64,000 nt of DNA from a bacterium (GTDB lineage Bacteria > Cyanobacteriota > Vampirovibrionia > Gastranaerophilales > Gastranaerophilaceae). The stretch lies in NCBI GenBank assembly GCA_017396025.1, contig JAFQNF010000026.1, forward strand, positions 22,709 through 86,708, read 5' to 3'. The translations under genes and the position numbers were made by a program. The stretch's first letter is position 1. Every line of letters starts with the position of its first letter. Below are positions 7,720-16,473 of this stretch, one piece after another. The notes below the pieces were generated by a model. It saw nothing but the letters and a program-made list of their open reading frames with translations. It was not told the DNA's origin and did no database searches.

Positions 7720-8013
7720 CTAATCTTCATTTAATGGTCTTAATAATATAATTGAATTTAAATTTAATTGTAAGAATTCATGAGTCTCTGCTTTACGGTT
7801 AGGAAACTCTCTGTGCACCACTTCGCAATTTTTAATAGCAACAAATCTTTTTGCACCATTTAATATGTCAGAAAGAACTCTGTTTTTTCTACCTGTTTTT
7901 GGCATGAAAACATTACCCTTAATTTGGTAGTCCTTTGTAATAACAAGAACTCTCTCAGACCATATACCAGTAATAAAACTGGTTGCTTCTTCTATATTAT
8001 TTTCTTCGTACAT
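7720..8013 (-). CDS. Small conserved-type protein at the end of the pilus/secretion operon, function unknown
   Basis: A 97-residue soluble protein with no signal peptide or membrane segment. The predicted pattern is a beta-rich small domain: a central YQIKGNVFMPKTGRKNRVLSDIL, then RFVAIKNCEVV, and a final LNLNSIILLRPL. I do not recognise the family. It follows the GspF-like gene by 17 bases on the same strand and ends the operon of pilus/secretion genes. A regulatory or assembly role is therefore possible, but this is context only. Confidence 0.6.
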   Translation of the reverse strand: MYEENNIEEATSFITGIWSERVLVITKDYQIKGNVFMPKTGRKNRVLSDILNGAKRFVAIKNCEVVHREFPNRKAETHEFLQLNLNSIILLRPLNED

Positions 8014-8030
8014 CAGTTATTTGTCCTTTC

Positions 8031-9233
8031 TTATGCGCCATATGATTGGAATAATGGCAAGTATAGTGACAATGCCAAGAAACAAACAATTACACCGATA
8101 AAGATAAGCATAATAGGCTCAATCAATTTACCTAATGTATCAATAATATTATCTAAATCTTGGTCAATTTGTTTTACACTTTGCTCCATTAATTCACCCA
8201 AACGACCAGACTGTTCACCAGTAGAAACCATGAACAAAATCATTTTAGGGAATAAATTAGCAGCCTTTAAAGATTCAGACAAATGAGCACCTGCCTGCAT
8301 CTTTTTGATAGATATTTTAATAGCTTCATTCATTACGTAATTTGATAACGTTGTTTTTGACAAATACAAACACTCGATAATTGGGATACCAGCATCATAA
8401 GCAATTTGCAATACAGTTAAGAAGTTTGAGAAAGCTGCCGCTTTTACCAAGTCAGAAATCAATGGAATCTTCAAAAGAAGTTCATCCATCTTTCTTCTTG
8501 ATGGTTCCCATCTTAATAGATACATGAATGTACCAACAATAGCAATTGCACCCAATGGAATACACATCCATTTATCTTTTAAAAATTCACCAGCATCAAT
8601 ACAAAACTGTGTAATCGCTGGTAATTCTTTACCCTGTTGGTCAAACATATCTTTAAATGCAGGGAATACAAACATTAACATTACAAGAACTACAGCAATA
8701 GCAAGTAAAACTACAAAAGCAGGATATGTAAGCGCAGATACTACTTTACCTTTAATATCACCTTGCTTTTTTAGTAACTCAATTAAACGTTCAAATGTTT
8801 TATCAATTTCACCAGAGTCTTCACCAGCTTTAGCTAGACCAATATAAACATGACCAAATAAGTTTGGATATTTTGAAATTGTATCAGACAATGTATAACC
8901 TGAAATAATTTGTTTTTTAATCTCTTGAGCAAGTAAACGAACTTGTCTAGATGCAGCATCTTTTTCAATAAAAATCAAACTTTCAATAATTGGCAAACCA
9001 GCCTTATTCAATGTCAAAAAGGTTTGAGTAAAGTCAATTTTTTCTTTTAAAGATAAAGACTGCAAAGAACCACCTTTTGGCGCACCAGCATTCGCAGTTA
9101 ATTCTCTCAGTGAAACTAACTTATACCCCATGTTCTTAACTTTAACACGAGCTTCCACATTAGATTTAGCATCTAATGTTCCTTTAACTTCTTCTCCGTT
9201 CCACTTTTTTGCCAGGTATTCAAATCTTGCCAT
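8031..9233 (-). CDS. Type II secretion/type IV pilus inner-membrane platform protein (GspF/PilC)
   Basis: A 400-residue protein of standard family length. It has two tandem GspF domains (about 65-190 and 270-390), with membrane segments at about 165-190, 220-240 and 370-395. Typical family sequences are visible: FTQTFLTLNKAGLPIIESL and a second-half repeat SNFLTVLQIAYDAGIPIIECL, each with the GxP-I pattern, and GEQSGRLGELM near the end. It forms the inner-membrane platform on which pilin or pseudopilin is polymerised, and works with the ATPase encoded just upstream. Whether the machine is a true pilus or a T2SS is not settled here. Confidence 0.93.
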   Translation of the reverse strand: MARFEYLAKKWNGEEVKGTLDAKSNVEARVKVKNMGYKLVSLRELTANAGAPKGGSLQSLSLKEKIDFTQTFLTLNKAGLPIIESLIFIEKDAASRQVRLLAQEIKKQIISGYTLSDTISKYPNLFGHVYIGLAKAGEDSGEIDKTFERLIELLKKQGDIKGKVVSALTYPAFVVLLAIAVVLVMLMFVFPAFKDMFDQQGKELPAITQFCIDAGEFLKDKWMCIPLGAIAIVGTFMYLLRWEPSRRKMDELLLKIPLISDLVKAAAFSNFLTVLQIAYDAGIPIIECLYLSKTTLSNYVMNEAIKISIKKMQAGAHLSESLKAANLFPKMILFMVSTGEQSGRLGELMEQSVKQIDQDLDNIIDTLGKLIEPIMLIFIGVIVCFLALSLYLPLFQSYGA

Positions 9234-9248
9234 AATGCTTTAACCCCA

Positions 9249-11450
9249 CTACTCTTTAACCGGTCCAAGCACACGAATGAATTCTTCAATAGTTGTATTA
9301 CCTTCAACAATATGTCTTAAACAAGATTGATGAAGGGTGCTCATACCCGCACCAACAGCAGCTTCTTCGATTTGAATATCATGAGCAGCTTGTGCTATTA
9401 ACTTCTTAATTTCTTTTGTAATAGGCATAATTTCATATACACCCATACGGCCTTTATAGCCTTCAAAGTTACACTTTTCACAGCCACTTGGTTTATATAT
9501 TGGTGTTTTTAAGAAACGTTGAATATCTTTCTCATCACCAGAAACAACAAGTTCCGCTTCTTCTCTAGTTGGGAAGTACTGTGTTCTACAATCTGGACAC
9601 AATTTTCTAACAAGACGTTGAGCAATAATACCAACTAATGTTGAAGATACTAAGTAATCTTTAGCACCCATATCAATCATACGAGTAATTGTTGCTGCTG
9701 CAGAGTTTGTGTGAAGTGTTGATAACACTAAGTGACCTGTTAACGCAGCTGAAATAGCTGTTTCTAAAGTTTCAATATCACGAATTTCACCGACCAGAAT
9801 AACGTCAGGGTCTTGTCTTAAGATAGCACGCATACAAGATGCAAAAGTAATACCAGCTTTTGCATTGATTTGCGACTGGTTAATACCATCAATCTTAATT
9901 TCGACTGGGTCTTCAATCGTAGTAATATTAATTTTTTCATCGTTAATTGCTTTTAACAATGTATAAAGAGTTGTTGTTTTACCAGAACCTGTAGGACCAG
10001 TTGTTAAGATAATACCGTTAGGTACGGTTTGCATTTTCTTAATCAGTTCCAACTCTTCTTTTGTTGTACCTTCAATTTTCATCTCCGCTTTTGAAGATGC
10101 CATATTTACAGCAGGAGCAAGAATTCTTATTACCATCTTCTCTGCTTCACCAACAGGAAGAGTGTTAATACGGAAGTCATAATCCCTGTCTTTATATGTT
10201 ATTGAGAACGAACCGTCCTGTGGACGTCTGTGTTCAGCAATATTCATTTTTGAAATAACTTTTAAACGAGTTAATATAGAAGATTCTGTTTTGGCTGGTA
10301 ATCTAAATGCTTCACGCAAAATACCATCTTTTCTGTATCTTACGACATACCCTTCTAATCTAGGCTCAATGTGAATATCGCTGGCTTTCATATCAATACC
10401 ATCAGAAACGATTTTGTTTACGAATTTTACAACGATATTTGAATCATCTTTTAACTCTTTTTGAGCTTGCTCAAATAGTGTTTCTTCACGTTCAAAAGCT
10501 AAAGCTTGCTTTTCAATTTTCTTGATAATTTTACTTGTAGCTTTCTTCTGTTCATTGAAGAAATTTTGCATACACATTGCGAACTCGTAATGTGTAATTA
10601 TTAATATACTTGGTTTTAAACGAGTTAGGAAAATAATATCATTAATTACTTTTTTATCGTTTGGATTTACCATTGCAACGACAAGAACATTATCATCATA
10701 ACTAATTGGAATAACTTTATTTAATTTAATAAAGTCTTCTGGAAGCATTGATAATACATTTTCAGGAACTTTAAGTTGGTCTGTAGTAACTGCTTCGTAA
10801 CCTTGTTGTGCAGTTAAAGCAATTTTTAACTCATTCAAGGTAATTACACCTTGTTGAACAAGAATAGTACCTAATGGCAATTGTGCTCTTTTTGATTCTA
10901 ACAAAGCATTATAAATTTGCTCATTAGTAACCAATCCCATTTGTATAAGAACTTCACCAATTTTTTTAGAAAAATATTTGTCATCATGCATTGATGAATT
11001 AACTGGTGCTACCGAATTTAATGATACTGAGTCTTCCTCACCATCACCAACTTGTTCAATATAATCATCATCACTATCATATTTTAGAACCAAGTCAGAA
11101 TTTGTATCAGAATCAGAAACATCATTATTTTCATCTTCAATAACTTCAACTTCTTCATCTTGACTAACATCCTCACCCTCAATATGCAAATTTGATTTTA
11201 CATAATTAAGAAGCAAAGAAAAATTTTGTTCATTAATGTTACTAACTTTGATATTATTGTTTCCTGCTATTGATGAAATGTTCGTCATTGATTCTTCAGG
11301 CAAAGACGACTGTGCAGAAACTACAAACACAGCGCCTTTATTTATACAAATTGGAACATATGAATTCAACTCCATATCATGAATATCAAATTTTGATACT
11401 AGAGCGAAATCAATAACACCCTTTATTTTGTCTACTACTTGACTTGTCAT
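9249..11450 (-). CDS. Type II secretion/type IV pilus assembly ATPase (GspE/PilB)
   Basis: A 733-residue AAA+ motor. Walker A (GPTGSGKTTT) begins at residue 485. It is followed by the Asp box, a Walker B region in DPDVILVGEIRD and a His box in GHLVLSTLHTN. A four-Cys zinc motif (CPDCRTQ ... CEKCNFEG) near the C-terminus is typical of GspE/PilB. The N-terminal half carries a T2SSE_N-like domain (GEVLIQMGLVTNEQIYNALLESK) after an acidic linker. It powers pilus extension at the inner membrane. It is followed after 15 bases by gspF/pilC and preceded by the secretin. Confidence 0.95.
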   Translation of the reverse strand: MTSQVVDKIKGVIDFALVSKFDIHDMELNSYVPICINKGAVFVVSAQSSLPEESMTNISSIAGNNNIKVSNINEQNFSLLLNYVKSNLHIEGEDVSQDEEVEVIEDENNDVSDSDTNSDLVLKYDSDDDYIEQVGDGEEDSVSLNSVAPVNSSMHDDKYFSKKIGEVLIQMGLVTNEQIYNALLESKRAQLPLGTILVQQGVITLNELKIALTAQQGYEAVTTDQLKVPENVLSMLPEDFIKLNKVIPISYDDNVLVVAMVNPNDKKVINDIIFLTRLKPSILIITHYEFAMCMQNFFNEQKKATSKIIKKIEKQALAFEREETLFEQAQKELKDDSNIVVKFVNKIVSDGIDMKASDIHIEPRLEGYVVRYRKDGILREAFRLPAKTESSILTRLKVISKMNIAEHRRPQDGSFSITYKDRDYDFRINTLPVGEAEKMVIRILAPAVNMASSKAEMKIEGTTKEELELIKKMQTVPNGIILTTGPTGSGKTTTLYTLLKAINDEKINITTIEDPVEIKIDGINQSQINAKAGITFASCMRAILRQDPDVILVGEIRDIETLETAISAALTGHLVLSTLHTNSAAATITRMIDMGAKDYLVSSTLVGIIAQRLVRKLCPDCRTQYFPTREEAELVVSGDEKDIQRFLKTPIYKPSGCEKCNFEGYKGRMGVYEIMPITKEIKKLIAQAAHDIQIEEAAVGAGMSTLHQSCLRHIVEGNTTIEEFIRVLGPVKE

Positions 11451-11461
11451 TTATTTGCCTT

Positions 11462-13240
11462 CTAAAGTTCTGCAACGTCCTCTGTATCTTTGATGATTCT
11501 AGGTGTTAACATAATTAACAATTCTTCTTTTGTAACTTTTTTAGATTGAGATCTAAATAAAGCACCTATAAGAGGAATATCTCCTAGAATTGGCACTTTA
11601 CCAACTTGTTTTTGTTCATTTTCTGTAATCATACCACCAAGAAGCAATGTTTCTTCATCTTTAATTCTAACATTCTTCAAGTCTAAGTTATGTCTTTGAA
11701 GCAATGTAGCAGCAATGTAAGATGAACCCATATATGTATCATTAATTTCTTTATAAACAGATGCATAGTCAGGTTTAATTGTTAAAGAAACATAACCATC
11801 TGGGCTGATAAATGGCATAATTTCAACTTTAATACCATTATCTTCACCAATATTATATGTTTTTTGAACTGAAGAGCTTGCATATTCACTGCCACCCATA
11901 TTGTTCAAAATTTGAACCGTTGTTGTTTCAACATAGTCTTGAGTTAAGTCAATAACAGACTGTTGACCATTTGTAATTACGATTTTTGGATTTGCCAATA
12001 ATCTACCTTTTTTATTTTCAATTAAGAATTTAATTGTTTGTTTTAATGTTTGAGCACCATCACCATCAGAACCACTCCATACAATAGGAGCAGCAGATGT
12101 TGTACCATTATTAAATGTTAAATTCAAATGTTTACTTGTATATGCCCAACTATTAGTAAATTCCTTAGAACCTTCTTCAGATAATGTAATAATAGAAACT
12201 TCTAAGTATGCTTGTGGCTGTTTTCTATCATTTTCTAATATGAAATCATTAACCATTTGTATTTGTTGTTCACTACCACCAACCATAGTTAATGTACCCA
12301 ATTCAGGCTGAACATAAATTGTCAAAGTTGGTTTTGCTTGGTAAGAAGAAATATTACCAGTTGTTACACCACTTTTTACAGTACAAGCAATAGTTCCACC
12401 ACCAAGAGCTTCACCAGCTTTTGCAATATTTGCCTTAGTATTTTTTGTAATTGTTGCATTTAATTGTGAAGCAGATTTACCACCAGCACCTTTTGATGAA
12501 GTACTTGCAGCAGGAATATCGAACAATGTTTCACAAACCATTTTTGCCATTTCAAATGGAGTTGTATGGTTAACCCTATATGTTGTCATAATTGGTTTTT
12601 TATCAAATTTATCAACAATTTTTTTAGCCATTAAATAATCATTTTCAGTACCAAAAATTAACAATTCATTTCTTTCTGAATTTGTAGTAACAATTGGACC
12701 ATATGACAAACCTGGTGAATTCAAAGAAAATACGTTTGTATTCAAGAAGTGAGCCAAATATGCAGCATCAGCATATTTTACAGGAAGAATAGAAATATTA
12801 TCCTTTGTTAAGTTTAATGTTTCTGCACTACCCGTTGACACAACCATCATTGTTTTATCTTTAATAACATATGTTAAATTGGTCATTTTCATAACCATTT
12901 TAAAAGCATCTTCTAAACTTACATCAACCAAATCCAATGTAACAGTACCAGTTGCTGATTGGTGGAACACAATGTTCAAACCAGCTTTATCCGCAAACAT
13001 TCTTAACACTTGTTGAACATCTGTGCTTCTTAAACTTAAATTAATTTTTTCAGATGATGCATGTTCAAAACTAACATCACCTTCAAGTTTTATCTTGTTT
13101 GGCGATGTAACTTCTGTTCTTATTGCAGGTTGTTCCATATCGTATTCTAGAGGAGCCGCACCTGTTATGTTACCTGCAAGCACTGACACACACCCAGTAA
13201 CGAATAAAAGCTTTGATATGTTTTTTAAACTTCTTTTCAT
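11462..13240 (-). CDS. Outer-membrane secretin (GspD/PilQ family)
   Basis: A 592-residue protein with an N-terminal hydrophobic leader (about residues 8-28, ISKLLFVTGCVSVLAG). An STN/N0 domain follows (DVQQVLRMFADKAGLNIVFH), then N-type subdomains (IDNG-like KKIVDKFDKKPI). The C-terminal secretin barrel has GRLLANPKIVITNGQ, PDGYVSLTIKPDY, and ends with VPILGDIPLIGALFRS, the hallmark secretin tail. It forms the gated channel in the outer membrane, which itself argues for a diderm cell. Its partners in the operon are a GspC/PilP-like protein, the ATPase and the platform protein. Confidence 0.95.
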   Translation of the reverse strand: MKRSLKNISKLLFVTGCVSVLAGNITGAAPLEYDMEQPAIRTEVTSPNKIKLEGDVSFEHASSEKINLSLRSTDVQQVLRMFADKAGLNIVFHQSATGTVTLDLVDVSLEDAFKMVMKMTNLTYVIKDKTMMVVSTGSAETLNLTKDNISILPVKYADAAYLAHFLNTNVFSLNSPGLSYGPIVTTNSERNELLIFGTENDYLMAKKIVDKFDKKPIMTTYRVNHTTPFEMAKMVCETLFDIPAASTSSKGAGGKSASQLNATITKNTKANIAKAGEALGGGTIACTVKSGVTTGNISSYQAKPTLTIYVQPELGTLTMVGGSEQQIQMVNDFILENDRKQPQAYLEVSIITLSEEGSKEFTNSWAYTSKHLNLTFNNGTTSAAPIVWSGSDGDGAQTLKQTIKFLIENKKGRLLANPKIVITNGQQSVIDLTQDYVETTTVQILNNMGGSEYASSSVQKTYNIGEDNGIKVEIMPFISPDGYVSLTIKPDYASVYKEINDTYMGSSYIAATLLQRHNLDLKNVRIKDEETLLLGGMITENEQKQVGKVPILGDIPLIGALFRSQSKKVTKEELLIMLTPRIIKDTEDVAEL

Positions 13241-13259
13241 AATATATGTTTATACTCCT

Positions 13260-14315
13260 CTAATTATTATTTCTGTATCTTCCTGCAAATTTATTTTCCA
13301 AATCTGCAACAGCTCTCTTTTTCTCTAACACGCCTCTTGTAAACAATTCACCAACTGACGCGACATATGTATTGTTTTTATATGTAATTTGAACTTTATC
13401 TTTCGTAATACTTTCGATAGTATATCCTGCAACTGTATCACCAATTTTTACAAATTGATCAACACCGTTTAAGTTAACAATTGCAGAAGGACTAACATCA
13501 TCGTATAAAATACCTGATATTTGTGTTTGTAATAATCTTGTTAAATTTTCATCAGAAACAGAGCTTGTAGGTGGTTCAATGATTTCAAATTCGGTTCCAC
13601 CAATCGTAGAATAAAGATCAGAATGTTTTTGAATAACAGGCGGTTTAAATGGATTCACCCTAGCCTTTTTATTGTAAGCAACCATAATTTCGCTTGTTCC
13701 TTGCCCCAAATCAACATTTACTGTTGATTCTTGAGGGAATAAATCATCAACATTTTCAGAAGCTGTTTCTTCTTGAGGAATTTCAATCAAGTCAGCGTTT
13801 TGCTGTTCAACAGGGGCATCCATAACAGTAGCAACTATTTCATTTTCACCTTCACCTGTTGTAACAGTTGTTTCTCCAGGAGTGCTAAAATCAACAGACA
13901 TCATTTCAGTTGATTCACCACCAGCCTCATTAAAAAATTCATCACCCAATGCAGTTGTAGAATCACTTACAGCAGGAGCTTGGTTCTCCGTCACAACTTC
14001 TTGATTTTGAGTTGGAGTTTGTCCCCCTTCTGTCGACTTTTTACCTGACAAGAAGAAGAATGCAACACCACCAATTATCAATAGCAGAATCAAAAGAATA
14101 ATAATACAACCAGCAGGATTGCCTTTTTTAGGAGCATCCCCGCCCTCTTCGTCGTAATATTCTTCACCATCTTCGTATTCTTCATATTCTTCTTGGTCAG
14201 AATATTCTTCATTCGAATACTCATCATCCATCATTTCGTCTGATTCGTATTCTTCCACATCCCCGGAATCACTTGAATATTCCATATCTTCCCATTGATT
14301 TTCGTTATCTACCAT
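13260..14315 (-). CDS. Single-pass inner-membrane protein linking to the secretin (GspC/PilP-like)
   Basis: About 351 residues from ATG 14315. A GTG three codons upstream is weaker because it overlaps the ribosome binding site GAGTGAGAG. The first 70 residues are extremely acidic (Glu/Asp/Tyr-rich) and cytoplasmic. One membrane segment follows (about 75-95, GCIIILLILLLIIGG), then a low-complexity periplasmic linker. The C-terminal domain begins around NPFKPP and contains ISGILYDDVSPSAIVNLNG, then VKIGDTVAGYTIESI, the HR/PilP-like beta fold that binds secretins. It is the first gene of the operon, directly before the secretin. The acidic N-terminal tail is unusual for GspC or PilP. Confidence 0.75.
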   Translation of the reverse strand: MVDNENQWEDMEYSSDSGDVEEYESDEMMDDEYSNEEYSDQEEYEEYEDGEEYYDEEGGDAPKKGNPAGCIIILLILLLIIGGVAFFFLSGKKSTEGGQTPTQNQEVVTENQAPAVSDSTTALGDEFFNEAGGESTEMMSVDFSTPGETTVTTGEGENEIVATVMDAPVEQQNADLIEIPQEETASENVDDLFPQESTVNVDLGQGTSEIMVAYNKKARVNPFKPPVIQKHSDLYSTIGGTEFEIIEPPTSSVSDENLTRLLQTQISGILYDDVSPSAIVNLNGVDQFVKIGDTVAGYTIESITKDKVQITYKNNTYVASVGELFTRGVLEKKRAVADLENKFAGRYRNNN

Positions 14316-14504
14316 ATCTCTCACTCTTTATTCCGAATAAGTTTCTTTTTATATTCTACACGTATTAGCAAAAATGGGCAAACATATTTTTCATAAGTTA
14401 CCATACTCATTACAAGTTTACTTTGACTAGTTATTTTTTTCGTCAATCATATGCATGAATTTTTATAAAAAAAGGGAAAGATAAAGTTTACATTTTTAAA
14501 CATA

Positions 14505-14576
14505 AGGCGGCACCCAGATTCGAACTGGGGGATAAAAGCTTTGCAGGCTTCTGCCTTACCACTTGGCCATGCCGCC
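14505..14576 (-). tRNA. tRNA-Cys (anticodon GCA)
   Basis: The minus strand gives acceptor GGCGGCA pairing with TGCCGCC, a D-arm with CAAGTGGTAAGGC, anticodon loop CTGCAAA (GCA) and a T-arm with GTTCGAATC. The discriminator is U, the classical cysteine identity element. CCA is not encoded. It lies about 25 bases from tRNA-Gly on the same strand and is probably co-transcribed with it. Confidence 0.95.
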
Positions 14577-14600
14577 ATACATAACCAAAACCGAGAAATT

Positions 14601-14673
14601 AGCGGAAGACGGGACTCGGACCCGCGACATTCTGCTTGGAAGGCAGACGCTCTACCAACTGAGCTACTTCCGC
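14601..14673 (-). tRNA. tRNA-Gly (anticodon TCC)
   Basis: The minus strand reads GCGGAAGTAGCTCAGTTGG, a typical glycine tRNA 5' half. The anticodon loop CTTCCAA (TCC) sits in a TCTGC/GCAGA stem, the T-arm contains GGTCCGAGTCC and the acceptor strand is CTTCCGC with discriminator U. CCA is not encoded. It reads GGA/GGG glycine codons and lies upstream of tRNA-Cys on the same strand. Confidence 0.95.
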
Positions 14674-14738
14674 ATTTGCTTGAAGTTTATCGCTTCAAAT
14701 ATATACTACAATAAAGGTTTTTATTTCGCAATAGGATT

Positions 14739-15284
14739 TTATAAAATTGCCTTAATTGCTAAATATATCAATAAAAAAGAACCGATTATTCCTATATATT
14801 TCGATGGCATTTTACTGAATAATTTTGTCATCCAAAAACCAAACATTGAAAGAACAAATGTTATCAATCCAATAATTATAGATGCCATTATGTAATTAAC
14901 ATCTAATAGCTTTAATGAAACACCCGCTCCTAAAGCATCAATACTTGTTGCAATAGCAAGACAAAATATACAAAAAAAGCCAATGCATTGTATTTCGTTT
15001 TTTTCTTCTAATTTTCCTAATGCTTCTTTTAAAAATTTAAGACCTAAAATCATAAAAATTATGCAAACTATCCATTTAGAATACAATTGCAACTTTGTAT
15101 AAAACAAACTAGTCAAATAAAAACCAATTATTGGCATTAAGAACTGAAAAAAGCCAAAAGCAGAAGATAGCAATATCGAATTATACATTCTTCTTTGATT
15201 AATAATTAATCCATAAGAAAAACTAACCAACATTGCATCTAAAGCTAAAGCAACTGCCAAAATTATTATTTCACAAATTGTCAT
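14739..15284 (-). CDS. mntP: Manganese efflux pump family protein (MntP/YtaF-like)
   Basis: 181 residues from ATG 15284 (a TTG two codons upstream is less likely). It has six predicted membrane helices in two three-helix halves. Each half carries an Asp-bearing motif: ALALDAMLVSFSYG near the N-terminus and AIATSIDALGAGVSL in the middle. This duplicated pattern defines the MntP fold. Members export manganese; some relatives are YtaF/sporulation types, so the ion is inferred from the family. It lies alone between tRNA-Gly and rpsP on the minus strand, 87 bases after the rpsP stop and behind the rpsP terminator, so it is probably expressed separately. Confidence 0.8.
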   Translation of the reverse strand: MTICEIIILAVALALDAMLVSFSYGLIINQRRMYNSILLSSAFGFFQFLMPIIGFYLTSLFYTKLQLYSKWIVCIIFMILGLKFLKEALGKLEEKNEIQCIGFFCIFCLAIATSIDALGAGVSLKLLDVNYIMASIIIGLITFVLSMFGFWMTKLFSKMPSKYIGIIGSFLLIYLAIKAIL

Positions 15285-15299
15285 AAACAAAATTATAAC

Positions 15300-15327
15300 A
15301 AAAAAAAACCGCTTTTGTTAAAGCGGT
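15300..15327 (-). terminator. Rho-independent terminator of rpsP
   Basis: An 8-bp stem, ACCGCTTT with AAAGCGGT (15308-15315 and 15320-15327), has a 4-base loop. On the minus strand a run of eight Ts follows. It lies 40 bases past the rpsP stop. Confidence 0.92.
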
Positions 15328-15367
15328 AAATAAGTGTTCTCTTTCCCTGTAAAAATTTTTGTAAGAA

Positions 15368-15715
15368 CTAAGCTTCTGTTGATTCAGCTTCAGCTGCAGC
15401 AGCTGCTGCTTTTTCAGCTTCCAATTTAGCTTGTGCTTTTTTAGATAATTTAACAGTTTCTTTCTTTTGGTAATCTAGTGTACCATCTTCTTTACATCTG
15501 TCGATTAAGAATTGAACTGTTTGTGTTGGTTGAGCACCTTTTTTAATCCAATCAAGTGCTGCCGCTTTATCTAATTTCATTTCTTTTGTTTTAGGGTTGT
15601 AGAAACCTAGTTGTTGAATAGGAGCTGCTTGTCTCTTTGTTGTAGAGTTCAAAACAACGATTCTATATACTGGGTTCTTTTTATAGCCTAATCTTTTTAA
15701 TCTAATTTTAACCAT
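15368..15715 (-). CDS. rpsP: 30S ribosomal protein S16
   Basis: A 115-residue S16 protein. The N-terminus (MVKIRLKRLGYKKNPVYRIVV) and the following block around QQLGFYNPKTKEM are diagnostic. The core of about 80 residues is followed by a lysine/alanine/glutamate-rich tail (KKAQAKLEAEKAAAAAAEAE), common in bacterial S16 extensions. S16 is an early-binding 30S assembly protein. In many bacteria rpsP heads an operon with rimM, trmD and rplS. Here a strong terminator follows directly, so it is monocistronic. A GC-rich foldable element lies about 47 bases upstream and may be its leader or a separate RNA. Confidence 0.97.
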   Translation of the reverse strand: MVKIRLKRLGYKKNPVYRIVVLNSTTKRQAAPIQQLGFYNPKTKEMKLDKAAALDWIKKGAQPTQTVQFLIDRCKEDGTLDYQKKETVKLSKKAQAKLEAEKAAAAAAEAESTEA

Positions 15716-15761
15716 TTGGTTTACTCTCCATTTTCTTACTGCTATTTATTTTCTTTGGGAT

Positions 15762-15877
15762 TTGAGAATATTTCTTTAGAACTGATGTCTTAATGACTGC
15801 GCCCTCACTTAATATCTCGTACCCCTTGCAGCCGTTGAGCATGTCTGTTTTTAAAGAGGATAACTTCCAAGCTCATT
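15762..15877 (-). ncRNA. Candidate structured RNA or rpsP leader element
   Basis: This stretch is markedly more GC-rich than its surroundings and has no open frame. On the minus strand nested complementary segments form a rod: TGAG/CTCA at the ends, TCTTTA/TAAAGA inside them, then GGCTGC (15834-15829) with GCAGTC (15801-15796) containing a G-U pair that would be a mismatch on the other strand. The closing loop is G-rich. It matches no signature I recognise for SRP, tmRNA, RNase P or common riboswitches. A 6S-like RNA or a ribosomal-protein leader are both possible. Confidence 0.4.
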
Positions 15878-15951
15878 TTTATGAAAACATAAGCAAAATA
15901 AATAATCAAGTGGTTTTTTTATATTTTTGTAACTTTACTTAAAAAAAATAA

Positions 15952-15981
15952 TTGTTTTAATTCCCTTTATTTCTATATAAT
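15952..15981 (+). promoter_or_regulatory. Promoter of the kdsC-TPR-lysC operon, implying a near-leaderless mRNA
   Basis: TTGTTT (15952-15957) and a perfect TATAAT (15976-15981) are 18 bases apart. The ATG of the first gene is at 15991. Transcription would therefore start about three bases before, or at, the start codon. There is no Shine-Dalgarno sequence and no later ATG that keeps the catalytic Asp motif. Confidence 0.5.
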
Positions 15982-15990
15982 TAATATGTT

Positions 15991-16473
15991 ATGGGAAATA
16001 ATAGTTTTTTACCAAAAAATATTCAACTTGTGGTTTGTGATTTTGATGGGATTTTTACAGATGGAAAACTTGAAGTTTTTTCTGATGGAACAACATCAAA
16101 AAAACTTGATTACAAAGATATAATGGGAATTGCCATAGTAGTAAAACGAGGCATAAATTTCGCCATTATTTCTGGCGAAAAATCCAAAGCAATTGATATT
16201 ATGAAAGAGAAGTTTCCAATGATTGATACTTTTCAAAACGAGAGAAATAAAATCAATGTTTTAAAAGGATTAATAGATAAATACAATGTAAGTCCTCAAA
16301 ATGTAATATATATGGGAGATGATATAAACGACATAGAATGTTTAAATCATATAGGGAACCCAGTAAGCGTCCCAAATGCACACGACAGAGTAAAGGAAGT
16401 CAAAGGTATATATATAACAAAAAACTATGGTGGTTGTGGTGCATTTAGAGAAGTAGCGGATTCAATTTTATGA
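15991..16473 (+). CDS. HAD-family phosphatase, KdsC-like (KDO 8-phosphate phosphatase type)
   Basis: A 160-residue C0-type HAD phosphatase. The nucleophile motif CDFDGIFTDG places Asp17 and Asp19. Later come IISGEKSKA (motif II Ser) and MGDDINDIECL (motif IV Asp pair), with the KdsC-type tail GGCGAFREVAD. KdsC removes phosphate from KDO 8-phosphate for LPS inner-core synthesis. Close relatives act on sialic-acid-type 9-phosphates or form part of CMP-sugar synthetases, so the exact sugar is not certain. The protein is short and lacks a cap domain, as in KdsC tetramers. The next gene overlaps its stop by 4 bases. Confidence 0.8.
   Translation: MGNNSFLPKNIQLVVCDFDGIFTDGKLEVFSDGTTSKKLDYKDIMGIAIVVKRGINFAIISGEKSKAIDIMKEKFPMIDTFQNERNKINVLKGLIDKYNVSPQNVIYMGDDINDIECLNHIGNPVSVPNAHDRVKEVKGIYITKNYGGCGAFREVADSIL

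Noticed and set aside
14563..14895. A 110-residue plus-strand frame over the tRNA-Gly region
   Set aside because: It reads antisense through tRNA-Gly and into the 3' end of the MntP-like gene. A shadow frame.
15762..15877. SRP RNA, tmRNA or RNase P RNA
   Set aside because: None of the conserved core sequences of these RNAs is present. Only an unassigned fold is supported.
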